From contig NZ_JANAEZ010000003.1 of assembly GCF_024813435.1 (NCBI RefSeq), positions 1 through 64,000 on the forward strand: a stretch of DNA of 64,000 bases. Direction: 5' to 3'. The position numbers and the translations under genes were made by a program. The notes under the pieces are model-generated. The model did no database searches. It worked only from the letters and a program-made list of their open reading frames with translations, and was not told the origin of the DNA. How positions within the stretch are numbered: the first letter of the stretch is position 1; every line of letters starts with the position of its first letter. This stretch comes from Cognataquiflexum gelatinilyticum. GTDB lineage: Bacteria > Bacteroidota > Bacteroidia > Cytophagales > Cyclobacteriaceae. Below, piece after piece: positions 53,282-61,484 of the stretch.

Positions 53282-55096
53282 ATGCTGACATTCCTATTCC
53301 TTTTTTCCTTCCTGTTTCCAAATATTTCGGTTCTACCTTCTGATTCCATCCCAAAACCCGCTAAAGAATTCTGGTTTTGGAATCAATATGACCTACCAAG
53401 AAATGCAGCCACAAAACCCTTTGATGAAACCGTTTATTTGAAAGATTTTCAAAAATTTGGTGCAGGTTTTTCTGACTCATCAAACAGCCTGAATCAACCG
53501 GTTTCTTCTATTTTTCAGCTGTTTGAAAACTTTTCTGTCGGTTTTTCCAAACCGTTTACTTTGGAGTTTTTGTTACTCACCCATGTCAATAATCCGGTTG
53601 GGATTTCTTGGGAATTTTGGAAAGAAGATGATTTGGAATTGGCTATTTCGGTATTTGATAAAAAAGTGACTACCGGCATGATGGAAAAAGGGATTTGGGA
53701 GGAAACAGGATTCAATTCCAAATCTTGGAAAAAATACTGGAACCATTACTTTCTAAACTTTGATGGGAAAAACGTTACACTTTTTGAACAAGGCGAAATG
53801 GTTTGGCAAAAGGAATTGGACAAAACATTGGAAGGAAGTCAGTTGATCTTAAAATCCTTTTTGGATAAGGAGCCTTATATGGAAGCCCATGATATTCTTA
53901 AGAAAGCGGCGATATATAACCAAGACCTCACAGAACAGGAAATAGCCGATATTTTTTCGAAAGTAGAAAAGCAAATCAGTGCAGGAAAGCTCTATTCTGA
54001 CAAGTTCCATTTGATGGTAGGTCCATATCTCAATGATATTGGTGAGAATTCTGCCCAATTGGTTTGGGAAACAGATCGGGCCTCCAAAGCCATCTTGACC
54101 TATGGAGAAAAACTTCCCTTGGAAATGTCTAAGAATTTTGACTCAGGAAACGATCTCATCAGAACCATTACTTTAGAAAATCTGAATCCCGGGACAACCT
54201 ATTTTTACAGGCTGGATTTGGAATCTGAAAGCGGAGAGAAATTATCTACTCAGGTTCTTTCTTTCCAAACAGCAAAGCAAAGAGGCAATCCTTTTCTTTT
54301 TGGAATCATCAGTGATACAGAAAGCAGACCGCAGGTCAATAACCAAGTTGCCCAACGACTTTGGGAAGAAAGACCTGATTTTTTGATTCATCTAGGGGAT
54401 CTGACGGATGGTGGATGGAAAGATTCCAAGTTTGAGTGGACAATGGAATATTTTCAGGGAACGGGGGTTTTAACTTCAAGGATTCCCATTGCGACTGTTC
54501 CGGGAAATGGGGACGGAGACCTTCATTGGTACAAACAATACCATCCGCAATCAGGTGAAAAGGGCTTTTACCGTTTCGATTACGGAGACGCTTCCTTTTT
54601 TATGCTCAACAGCAATCCCCGAAAAGACCTTCAGAAAGGAGGAGAACAGTATGTTTGGCTAGAAAATGAAAGGGCCAAAAGTGGAGCAAAATGGAAATTT
54701 GTCGTGCTTCACCATGCACCTTATTCTGCAGATGAGGATGATTATGGCAATACCTGGAAGGAACCCGGAAATCAGGGTGATTCACAACTGAAAGACTTGA
54801 TTTCACTGGTTGAAGCCAATGAAGTTGATATGGTTTTCTTCGGACATCTGCATACTTATATGCGGTCGCATCCTTTGAAAGGGGACAAAGTCGATTCTGA
54901 AAAAGGAACAATCTATGTGCAGGCAGGAGGATCTGGAGGCAACTTGGAGGACAATGCCCCTGCCAGAACCTGGTTTACCGCAAAAAATTACAGAGGACAT
55001 CATTATTGTACCGTTCAAGTCGTTGGGGATTTTTTGGAACTTAGAACTTACAATCTGGAGGGTGGCTTGATTGATTCTTTCCAAATAAAAAAGTAA
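53282..55096 (+). CDS. Secreted purple-acid-phosphatase-like metallophosphoesterase
   Basis: 604 aa from ATG at 53282, which starts a clean signal peptide (MLTFLFLFSFLFPNISVL); a TTG eight codons upstream is the alternative. The order is a LamG/concanavalin-like beta-sandwich (about 60-240), a PAP-type FN3 domain (MVGPYLNDIGENSAQLVWETD, about 250-340), then a calcineurin-like phosphoesterase (about 345-580) with GIISDTES, HLGDLTDGG, VPGNGDGD, LHHAPY and FFGHLHTYMR. The usual GNH motif reads GNG, so the catalytic His of that motif is replaced while the metal-binding Asn stays. It probably releases phosphate outside the cytoplasm. Near a phosphonate/phosphate gene island. Confidence 0.85.
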   Translation: MLTFLFLFSFLFPNISVLPSDSIPKPAKEFWFWNQYDLPRNAATKPFDETVYLKDFQKFGAGFSDSSNSLNQPVSSIFQLFENFSVGFSKPFTLEFLLLTHVNNPVGISWEFWKEDDLELAISVFDKKVTTGMMEKGIWEETGFNSKSWKKYWNHYFLNFDGKNVTLFEQGEMVWQKELDKTLEGSQLILKSFLDKEPYMEAHDILKKAAIYNQDLTEQEIADIFSKVEKQISAGKLYSDKFHLMVGPYLNDIGENSAQLVWETDRASKAILTYGEKLPLEMSKNFDSGNDLIRTITLENLNPGTTYFYRLDLESESGEKLSTQVLSFQTAKQRGNPFLFGIISDTESRPQVNNQVAQRLWEERPDFLIHLGDLTDGGWKDSKFEWTMEYFQGTGVLTSRIPIATVPGNGDGDLHWYKQYHPQSGEKGFYRFDYGDASFFMLNSNPRKDLQKGGEQYVWLENERAKSGAKWKFVVLHHAPYSADEDDYGNTWKEPGNQGDSQLKDLISLVEANEVDMVFFGHLHTYMRSHPLKGDKVDSEKGTIYVQAGGSGGNLEDNAPARTWFTAKNYRGHHYCTVQVVGDFLELRTYNLEGGLIDSFQIKK

Positions 55097-55106
55097 AATC
55101 AAGAGC

Positions 55107-55685
55107 TTATTCCATATTTTCAAAGAAATAAACAACGAGCATCCTTACTATTTCCTTTCCTTCATTGACGGGATTGTGCTCCAATCGTCCGTCAAAAAGC
55201 ATGGAATCTCCTTCAAAAAGTTCGACGGTCTGATCACGGAAAATGTATTTGACTGTACCCTGAAGGATATATTTGAATTCAAACGCATCGGTGGTTACAA
55301 AATTTCTAACTGAACCGGGCAAGATTTCGAGCAAAACAAAATCGACTGCTCCTGATTTGATTTTTCTTGTGAAGATGCGCTCGTACTGATAGCCTGAAGC
55401 AGGTTCTTTTTCGAATTTGCTGTATTCTTCTTTCCTGAGAACCAAAACTGGAGCTTCCCTGCCATCGAGGCTAAGGTCATTGAAAAAGAAGTTCAGATCC
55501 ACTTCCAGGGCTTTGATGATCTGCATCAGCACGAGCAGCGATGGGAGTGTCCTCGAGTTTTCAATCTGGGAGATCAGGCCCTTCGTGACGCCCGCCCTTT
55601 CAGCGATCTCTTGTATAGTAAGATTTTTATCTTTTCTGATGCTTTTGATCTTTTGGCTTATCTGAACCAAGATTTCGTTTTCCAT
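55107..55685 (-). CDS. XRE-family transcriptional regulator with cupin domain
   Basis: 192 aa from an ATG. The N-terminal helix-turn-helix (about 8-62) reads SIRKDKNLTIQEIAERAGVTKGLISQIEN. The C-terminal cupin (about 110-190; FEFKYILQGTVKYIF, LFEGDSMLFDGRLEHNPVNEG) probably binds a small effector. It is the last gene of a minus-strand run with the FAD oxidoreductase, DUF5690 transporter and PhnX-like hydrolase, and so is the likely regulator of phosphonate use, sensing a phosphonate or breakdown product. Confidence 0.88.
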   Translation of the reverse strand: MENEILVQISQKIKSIRKDKNLTIQEIAERAGVTKGLISQIENSRTLPSLLVLMQIIKALEVDLNFFFNDLSLDGREAPVLVLRKEEYSKFEKEPASGYQYERIFTRKIKSGAVDFVLLEILPGSVRNFVTTDAFEFKYILQGTVKYIFRDQTVELFEGDSMLFDGRLEHNPVNEGKEIVRMLVVYFFENME

Positions 55686-55723
55686 GATGAAAAATAGCAG
55701 GATATCTAAATATACCCTAGTCC

Positions 55724-56848
55724 TTAACTGATTTTCTCCACCACCTCTTCGCCAAGGCCAAATGAAAGCGTCATTCCTGCTCCGCCCATTCCATTGACTA
55801 TCCAGACTTGAGCATTGAATTGATGGATAAATTCAGTTGCTCCATTGGTCATTTTGGGATAAATCCCATGCCAGGAAGATTCCAAAGTCCAATCTTTGAA
55901 AGCCGCAAAAGTTTTCAAAAAATCAGTGATTTTTTTGTTGATATCCTCCCTGTCAAACGGATCCAAATGCCTGCCATACTCGTGGCTGTCACCAATCGTC
56001 AATTGGCCATTTCCATTTTGGGAAACCATCACATGGATACCGAGATCCAATAAATCAGGAAATTGTTCCTCATATACAGACTTGAGTTTGGCCAAAGAAG
56101 GAGCTACATGAAAACCTTTGTAATGGATAAAGCTCAGGCCTGCACAAAGAGGTGGTCCTATACGCCAATTCTCCGGTTGCTTGGCAAGGCGCATCATCTG
56201 AAGTTTACATTTGGTGATGGGAGTGGCATCAAAAATTTCGGGATATAGAGTTTCAAAATCTGCTCCACTGCAAACAAAAATTTGATCGGCTTCCCAAGTA
56301 TTGGTCCCTGACCTGACTTTGTTTCCGTTGATTTCAGTGACTGCCTTATTCCATTCGAAGGTTACATTTTCTAGAGATTCAAGGAAAGCAGCTGTTTGCC
56401 AGATGGCCTCCCGGGGATCTACGATCATTTCCTCTTCGGTCCAAAGTGCACCTTTGAGTCCATTTACGATGGCAGCCTGACTTTTCTCTGCAGTCTGAGC
56501 GGGATTTAAATGAAAAGCAGATTTGATGCCCTGCATCGCAGCCACATATTCTTCGACAACCTGATTTTCCAATTCGGTATAGGCAAGGTGTAATGATCCG
56601 GTTTCTTCTGCCCAAAATTTTGCCTTCTTGCTCATTTCCAGCCAAATTGACCTTGATCGCATAGCCCTGTCAAAGGTTAGACCTTGTGCCTGTCCGACTG
56701 GCCATACCATTCCAAAATTCCGGATGGATGCACCAACGGGTTTGGGATTTCTTTCGATGACGGTGACTTTCCAACCTTTGTTTGAAAGTGCTCTGGTGAT
56801 GGCCAATCCGACGATTCCTGAGCCAATGACGATTGCTGATGGTTGCAT
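55724..56848 (-). CDS. FAD-dependent oxidoreductase, TIGR03364-like (phosphonate-associated)
   Basis: 374 aa from an ATG. DAO-type fold with the FAD-binding IVIGSGIVGLAITRALSNKG at the N-terminus, NFGMVWPVGQAQG near residue 45 and the C-terminal VNGMGGAGMTLSFGLGEE that contacts the flavin. It resembles the TIGR03364 group that occurs in phosphonate catabolism clusters. Enzymes of this type have been reported to turn 2-aminoethylphosphonate or its N-methyl form into phosphonoacetaldehyde. Here that product would feed the PhnX-like hydrolase in the same transcript. It lies three bases downstream of the transporter gene. Confidence 0.85.
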   Translation of the reverse strand: MQPSAIVIGSGIVGLAITRALSNKGWKVTVIERNPKPVGASIRNFGMVWPVGQAQGLTFDRAMRSRSIWLEMSKKAKFWAEETGSLHLAYTELENQVVEEYVAAMQGIKSAFHLNPAQTAEKSQAAIVNGLKGALWTEEEMIVDPREAIWQTAAFLESLENVTFEWNKAVTEINGNKVRSGTNTWEADQIFVCSGADFETLYPEIFDATPITKCKLQMMRLAKQPENWRIGPPLCAGLSFIHYKGFHVAPSLAKLKSVYEEQFPDLLDLGIHVMVSQNGNGQLTIGDSHEYGRHLDPFDREDINKKITDFLKTFAAFKDWTLESSWHGIYPKMTNGATEFIHQFNAQVWIVNGMGGAGMTLSFGLGEEVVEKIS

Positions 56849-56851
56849 GAT

Positions 56852-58174
56852 TTATATTTTTGAAGCCAAAGAAATGTTTTCAACGGTTCCCGACTCGTAG
56901 GTTTTTGTTTTTCTTTTAAAATACCATAATGTAAAAAGCATCATTCCAGTCCCGATACTCAGCATTACTAAGATGCCTTGGGTGTAGAAAAGGTGCCAAC
57001 TCATATCCTTTAAAATACCAAACTGTTTGATGGTGACGATCCCCACCGAACCTAAATAACCGAAACTGTCTGCGAGGTACATCAGGAATCCCACATTTCC
57101 TGCTGACTTGAAAGAAGCGATCAACCTGTCAAACAACAGACAGTTGAATGGAATGTAGCCCATATAAATCCCTGTGCCGGTCAAGACAACCCAAAGAAAG
57201 GGTTGAATAATACCAACCTGTAGTAAAATGGTAGCACCGACGGCCATGACAAGTCCTGCAATGATGATCCAATGATACAGGAACAGCGCTTTTTGGTTGT
57301 TTTTGACCAAAACCAAAAGGGCCATCATGACCAAAAGAATTAGGGTAATCGGGATTTCTGTTTGTGTAAGTAGCTCAGGATTGACATTGATTCCCATTGT
57401 CTCCCATATTTCCACCGCAAAATTGTCTCTGATGTCACGGAGCGCGGTAAGCACCACATAGACCAACACAAGAATGATGATTCCCGGCTTGAAAGCATTG
57501 AAGAAATCAACTCTTTCTTTTTTGGACATAGGAGTCCGGACAGAACGCAAGGCCACGTCTTCATGATTGGGTGGAGGAGTCTGATTGAGCAAAATAACCG
57601 AAATCACAAGCAAAGGCATGAAAATTCCTCCTGTCCAAAATGGCATCCAAAGTTCGGAAATATGCCATTCGTCCATGAGGTACTTGCCTATTGTTTTGAC
57701 CAATCCGGAGGAGAATACAAAACTGACAGCCAAGATACTGCCCATCATTTCAGTAAATTTTCTCCCTTCCAGGTAATGAAAAACCAATCCCCAAATCAAT
57801 CCCAAGGGAAACCCATTGACCAAAAAACAAAGGATATTGAATGGTGCGGGTAGTACAGCAAAACCCAACAATCCCATCCACGAAATGCCGATCAATGTCA
57901 ATATCAAAACCGCCCGTCTTTCAGGTTTGAGTTCTGAGATCATTTTGATACCATAGAATTTACTCGCCATGTAGCCAAAAGTCTGAGCCAATATCAGCCA
58001 GACTTTCAGGTCCATTCCCATAAATAACTCCCCCTCAAAAGTCGCCGCCGCAAAAGGTTTTCGGAAAGCATACATGCTGCTGTAAGTCAAAAAGGCCATC
58101 ACTGCTGCAAACAAACTCATACTGAAGTTGCTGCTTTGGGCAAGTTTTTTTGAGACGAAAGGAAGTTGCAGCAT
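56852..58174 (-). CDS. DUF5690 major-facilitator-type transporter
   Basis: 440 aa from ATG at 58174. A TTG at 58219 would start inside a 33-bp palindrome and is less likely. Twelve hydrophobic segments with an MFS layout, SMSLFAAVMAFLTYSSMYAFRKPF at the start and LTALRDIRDNFAVEIW in the middle, as in DUF5690 proteins of Bacteroidota; distantly like the organophosphate:phosphate antiporters. Sitting between the PhnX-like and FAD oxidoreductase genes, it probably imports the phosphonate or organophosphate substrate through the inner membrane. Confidence 0.82.
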   Translation of the reverse strand: MLQLPFVSKKLAQSSNFSMSLFAAVMAFLTYSSMYAFRKPFAAATFEGELFMGMDLKVWLILAQTFGYMASKFYGIKMISELKPERRAVLILTLIGISWMGLLGFAVLPAPFNILCFLVNGFPLGLIWGLVFHYLEGRKFTEMMGSILAVSFVFSSGLVKTIGKYLMDEWHISELWMPFWTGGIFMPLLVISVILLNQTPPPNHEDVALRSVRTPMSKKERVDFFNAFKPGIIILVLVYVVLTALRDIRDNFAVEIWETMGINVNPELLTQTEIPITLILLVMMALLVLVKNNQKALFLYHWIIIAGLVMAVGATILLQVGIIQPFLWVVLTGTGIYMGYIPFNCLLFDRLIASFKSAGNVGFLMYLADSFGYLGSVGIVTIKQFGILKDMSWHLFYTQGILVMLSIGTGMMLFTLWYFKRKTKTYESGTVENISLASKI

Positions 58175-58209
58175 GGGAGAAAAATAGAAATCTGAGTCGT
58201 TTTTTAAGG

Positions 58210-58242
58210 AACTCTCCAAGGGTTCCGAACCCTTGGAGAGTT
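58210..58242. repeat. 33-bp near-perfect palindrome
   Basis: The arm AACTCTCCAAGGGTTC and its exact complement flank a single central C. It lies between the PhnX-like stop and the transporter start and has no strong T-run, so it may be an intergenic repeat (REP-like) or a stability hairpin that sets different expression of the two genes. Confidence 0.85.
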
Positions 58243-58255
58243 TGGGAGACTTTGA

Positions 58256-58951
58256 TTATTGGTCGATCAAATCCAGAATTTCTGTCAATGAATTGACGAT
58301 GTGTGTAGGGTGATGCTTTAGCAGTTCTTCTTCTGAGAACGCTCCTGTGGTTACTGCTATATTCATCAGGCAACCTGTGTTGATTCCTTCATTGACATCG
58401 ACTTCAGTGTCACCTATCTTGATGACTTCCTTGGGGTCCTTTATTCCTAGTTTTTCCATCATCACATGGATCATATCTGGAAAAGGCCTGCCTTTTTCCA
58501 CTTCATCGCTACATACTGTGACGTCAATCAGCGGGGAGTTTTTCCAACCCACTCTTTCTAAAATTACATCTGTAATATCCCTGCTAAAACCTGTATCAAG
58601 GCCGATTTTAATTCCTTTTCTCCGAAGTGCATTGAATGTATCTTCCGCATCATCCATAGGCTCTATGCCGGGTGCATGACGGTAATATTCGATCATGTTT
58701 TGGACAAAATCCTCGTGTATGGCATCGATGAGATTTAAAGTAATGATTCCTTTATCCGATACATGGTTGGATAGAATATCACGGATGGCCAATGGCTTAG
58801 GATATCCCATCTTTTCGTTTGCCTCTGCCAATGTCACATTTTCAAAACCATGTTGGAGAAATGCATGCTGAAATGATCCTGCCACATTGCTATTGTCTTT
58901 TATGGTTGTCCCCGCGATGTCAAAAACTGCGAGTTTGATGGCTTTTTTCAT
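58256..58951 (-). CDS. Phosphonatase-like HAD hydrolase (PhnX-like)
   Basis: 231 aa from an ATG. HAD fold with phosphonatase-type motif I FDIAGTT (nucleophile Asp11 in DxAGT), motif II DTGFS, the Arg-type motif KGRPFPD in place of the usual Lys, and GDTEVDVNEG. In the cap domain, EANEKMGYPK aligns with the MGxxK stretch of PhnX, so the Schiff-base lysine (Lys52) is kept. This supports hydrolysis of phosphonoacetaldehyde to acetaldehyde and phosphate, though the closest group may be the PhnX-like TIGR03351 clade of less certain substrate. First gene of the transporter/oxidoreductase run, with a good promoter upstream. Confidence 0.85.
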   Translation of the reverse strand: MKKAIKLAVFDIAGTTIKDNSNVAGSFQHAFLQHGFENVTLAEANEKMGYPKPLAIRDILSNHVSDKGIITLNLIDAIHEDFVQNMIEYYRHAPGIEPMDDAEDTFNALRRKGIKIGLDTGFSRDITDVILERVGWKNSPLIDVTVCSDEVEKGRPFPDMIHVMMEKLGIKDPKEVIKIGDTEVDVNEGINTGCLMNIAVTTGAFSEEELLKHHPTHIVNSLTEILDLIDQ

Positions 58952-59041
58952 TGGTGATATCTATTGATTTTGATGTTCTTGGTTTGAAATAAAGTGTTTA
59001 ATTCTCATCCATTTGATTTATTGAATTAAACATAAGTTTAG

Positions 59042-59073
59042 CAAAAATAAACTTTGTGGAATTATTATTCAAA
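59042..59073 (-). promoter_or_regulatory. Bacteroidota-type promoter of the phosphonate gene run
   Basis: On the minus strand TTTG (59070-59073) and TATTTTTG (59042-59049) are 20 nt apart, matching the consensus. The leader to the PhnX-like ATG would be about 85 nt. Confidence 0.6.
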
Positions 59074-59254
59074 AAAAATACAATTACTATTCTGTTAACA
59101 TTTAAGTCGCAATTGATGATTTAGCCTTAATCAATAAATAAATCATTAAATTACTCTTGATTTCAACATTTTTTTATTTAACCTTTTCTTAATTTAAATT
59201 CTATCGTGAATCGAATCGGATAGATTAATTTAGTATTTATAAACATTCAACAAA

Positions 59255-59824
59255 ATGATGAATTCCCTTTCAAAGGAAGAAAGAGTCAAGATGGTTTTTG
59301 ACTTGTATGAAAAATTTGGTCATGCGGATTATATCGGTGAACCCGTTTCCCAGATTGAACATATGTGCCAATCCGCCCAACTTGCCCAAAAAGAAGGTTA
59401 TGACGACGAAGTGATTTTGGCAGCTTTTTTCCATGATTTGGGCCATTTGTTTGCCATGGATCGAGATCTTGAAAATATGGGAGGCTTTGGAGTAAAGAGG
59501 CATGAACAGATAGGCGCGGACTTTTTACGTGAAGTAGGTTTTCCTGAGAAAGTAGCCAAACTTGTTGAAAACCACGTGCAGGCAAAACGTTACCTTACTT
59601 TCAAATACCCGGAATATCTACAAAAACTTTCCGAGGCAAGCCTGATGACTTTGGGTTATCAGGGCGGTGTCATGACCTCCATGGAGGCCGGAAATTTTGA
59701 AAAAGACCCTTTGTTTGATCTTTCGCTAAAAATGAGAACTTGGGATGAATTGGCAAAGGAAGAAGAAATCCCAGTTCCGGATTTGGGATACCTTAAGGAA
59801 ATGGCGCTGAAAGTGATCGATTGA
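59255..59824 (+). CDS. PhnZ-like HD-domain oxygenase (phosphonate degradation)
   Basis: 189 aa from an ATG (a second ATG follows directly). The HD fold has FFHDLGHLF (His60, Asp61, His64), KRHEQIGADFL and VENHVQAKRYL as metal ligands. The PhnZ signature YIGEPVSQIEH (Tyr26, Glu29, His36) is intact, pointing to a mixed-valent di-iron oxygenase that cleaves the C-P bond of a 1-hydroxy-2-aminoethylphosphonate-type substrate, rather than a phosphohydrolase. It is divergent from the PhnX-like gene. No PhnY/TmpA hydroxylase gene is visible in the window, so the source of the hydroxylated substrate is unclear. Confidence 0.85.
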   Translation: MMNSLSKEERVKMVFDLYEKFGHADYIGEPVSQIEHMCQSAQLAQKEGYDDEVILAAFFHDLGHLFAMDRDLENMGGFGVKRHEQIGADFLREVGFPEKVAKLVENHVQAKRYLTFKYPEYLQKLSEASLMTLGYQGGVMTSMEAGNFEKDPLFDLSLKMRTWDELAKEEEIPVPDLGYLKEMALKVID

Positions 59825-59825
59825 C

Positions 59826-61484
59826 TCATTTTTCAAGAGAAAAGGAGTCGATCACCTTTCCTGACTGGTTTACGGCTTTGAATTCCAGCTTTTTGTTAGT
59901 GGCATCAATCCTGCCAAAATGGTGCTCACGGATAAGTTTGTCCATAATAGGAAAATCTTCTTTATTCCCTTCAGACTCCAATCCCCCTCCGGCGCCACCA
60001 AGAATCAAAATGGCAGTCTTTCCATTTGGATGATCCAAGATCAACCTTTCATAATCATGGGTATGGCCCGAAATCACCAGATCTGCCATGCCGGATTCCC
60101 AAACCGGTTTCAACAAATTTTCTATGCTTTGCTCCCCATGATACCCTATCCAACCTTGACTGAAGGGTGGCTGGTGAACCAATATGATTTTCCAGGCAGC
60201 ATCTTTCCATTTCTTGGATTTGATTTCCTGTTGAAACCATTCGAATTGCTCCGTATTGGCCGGAATCCCGACAGGAAAGTTTTCATTGGGGTCCAAAGCG
60301 ATAAATGCACAAGGCCCTGATTGCCAGGAATAGTAATTTTTTTGGTTGTCTGCTTTGAGGACTTTTTGGAAAGGCTCAGGAATCCAGGTTTGATATGAAC
60401 CATCATAATCATGGTTTCCTGGAAGTAAATAATGGGGAACAGCAATAGGGGAGAGGTACTGGAGCAATTTTTGGTATTCACTTTCAAGTCTGCCGTTTCC
60501 TACCAAATCACCGATTCCTACGGTGAAATCAGGATTTGCCTCTTTGATCTGTTCAAGGATTTTTTCAAACGATTTCCATCCTCCTTGGCTGTCTGCCCAA
60601 AGTGCAAAGCTGGTTTGGATTTTCGATTCCACCGAATTGGAAGTGTAGATAGGAGATTTGGTCTCTGACATCTCAAACCTGTAATGTTGGATTTTCTCAT
60701 TGGGTAAAAATGCAGAATAGACTCCATCATCTTCAATCGCTAAAGTAGAAAGATGCAGGTTTGCCGAATCCTTACCATAAAAAATCCATGATTCATGTCC
60801 CTTTTCTCCTGTCCACCTGAGGAGAATTTGGTCTTTATCATATGGTAAAATAACCGGATCAGAAAACCAAATGGGATACCTTTTGGATGTCATCTCATCA
60901 AAATCAACCTCTTTCTGCCATAGCATATGCTTATCCTCCCTAACCTTCCCAAACCATTCTGAATCAAAGTTTATAGTGGCTTTTTCCCAGGTTGCAATCG
61001 GAATCCATTTTACAGTTCCAAGGCCGCCTGCCACAGCATTGTTAATCACTCTAATGGTAATTTTTCCATTGGTTTTAGGGATTTGATAGACATGATTTTT
61101 GTCAGGAAGGATGGGATTGTCATCTACCCAAACCTGTTGTCCATCGTCTGCACCAACTATCAACACTCCATTTTCCAGTTCAAAATCTCCGGAGTACCAG
61201 ATGTTGGAATTGGGAGTTTGGATGCGGTGCGGAAGGTTTATTTTCAAGCCTGATTTCAGATTTGGAATTTCTGCTCCTATTCCTTTCAAAGTGTCCCAAC
61301 CATGGAATTCCCAACCTATGGACAATTCATGGATTTCTTCTTTTGGTACAAAATCCCAAACAGAACCCATTGGCTTGTCTTTCCAATAGGCCATAAGGGA
61401 AGAAGAAAAAGTCGGTTTTATTTCCTGCTCTTTTGGCTGGCATCCACTCAAAATAAGGAGTAAAATGAAAACCTTGAATCTCAT
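59826..61484 (-). CDS. Metallophosphoesterase (purple-acid-phosphatase-like) lipoprotein
   Basis: 552 aa from an ATG; lipobox ILSGC (Cys15). N-terminal beta-rich region (about 35-190, including GADDGQQVWVDD), then a PAP-type FN3-like part, then a calcineurin-like phosphoesterase (about 290-510) with ALWADSQGG, GIGDLVGNG, LPGNHDYDG, ILVHQPPF and ISGHTHDYERL, so all metal and catalytic residues are present. It should release phosphate at the cell envelope. Third gene of a coupled operon: its ATG overlaps the stop of the alkaline-phosphatase-family gene. It converges on the PhnZ-like gene, the two stop codons being one base apart. Confidence 0.88.
   Translation of the reverse strand: MRFKVFILLLILSGCQPKEQEIKPTFSSSLMAYWKDKPMGSVWDFVPKEEIHELSIGWEFHGWDTLKGIGAEIPNLKSGLKINLPHRIQTPNSNIWYSGDFELENGVLIVGADDGQQVWVDDNPILPDKNHVYQIPKTNGKITIRVINNAVAGGLGTVKWIPIATWEKATINFDSEWFGKVREDKHMLWQKEVDFDEMTSKRYPIWFSDPVILPYDKDQILLRWTGEKGHESWIFYGKDSANLHLSTLAIEDDGVYSAFLPNEKIQHYRFEMSETKSPIYTSNSVESKIQTSFALWADSQGGWKSFEKILEQIKEANPDFTVGIGDLVGNGRLESEYQKLLQYLSPIAVPHYLLPGNHDYDGSYQTWIPEPFQKVLKADNQKNYYSWQSGPCAFIALDPNENFPVGIPANTEQFEWFQQEIKSKKWKDAAWKIILVHQPPFSQGWIGYHGEQSIENLLKPVWESGMADLVISGHTHDYERLILDHPNGKTAILILGGAGGGLESEGNKEDFPIMDKLIREHHFGRIDATNKKLEFKAVNQSGKVIDSFSLEK

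Noticed and set aside
59255..59824. PhnZ-like protein considered as an ordinary HD phosphohydrolase
   Set aside because: The YIGE plus downstream His signature of the oxygenase subgroup is complete and the context is phosphonate catabolism.
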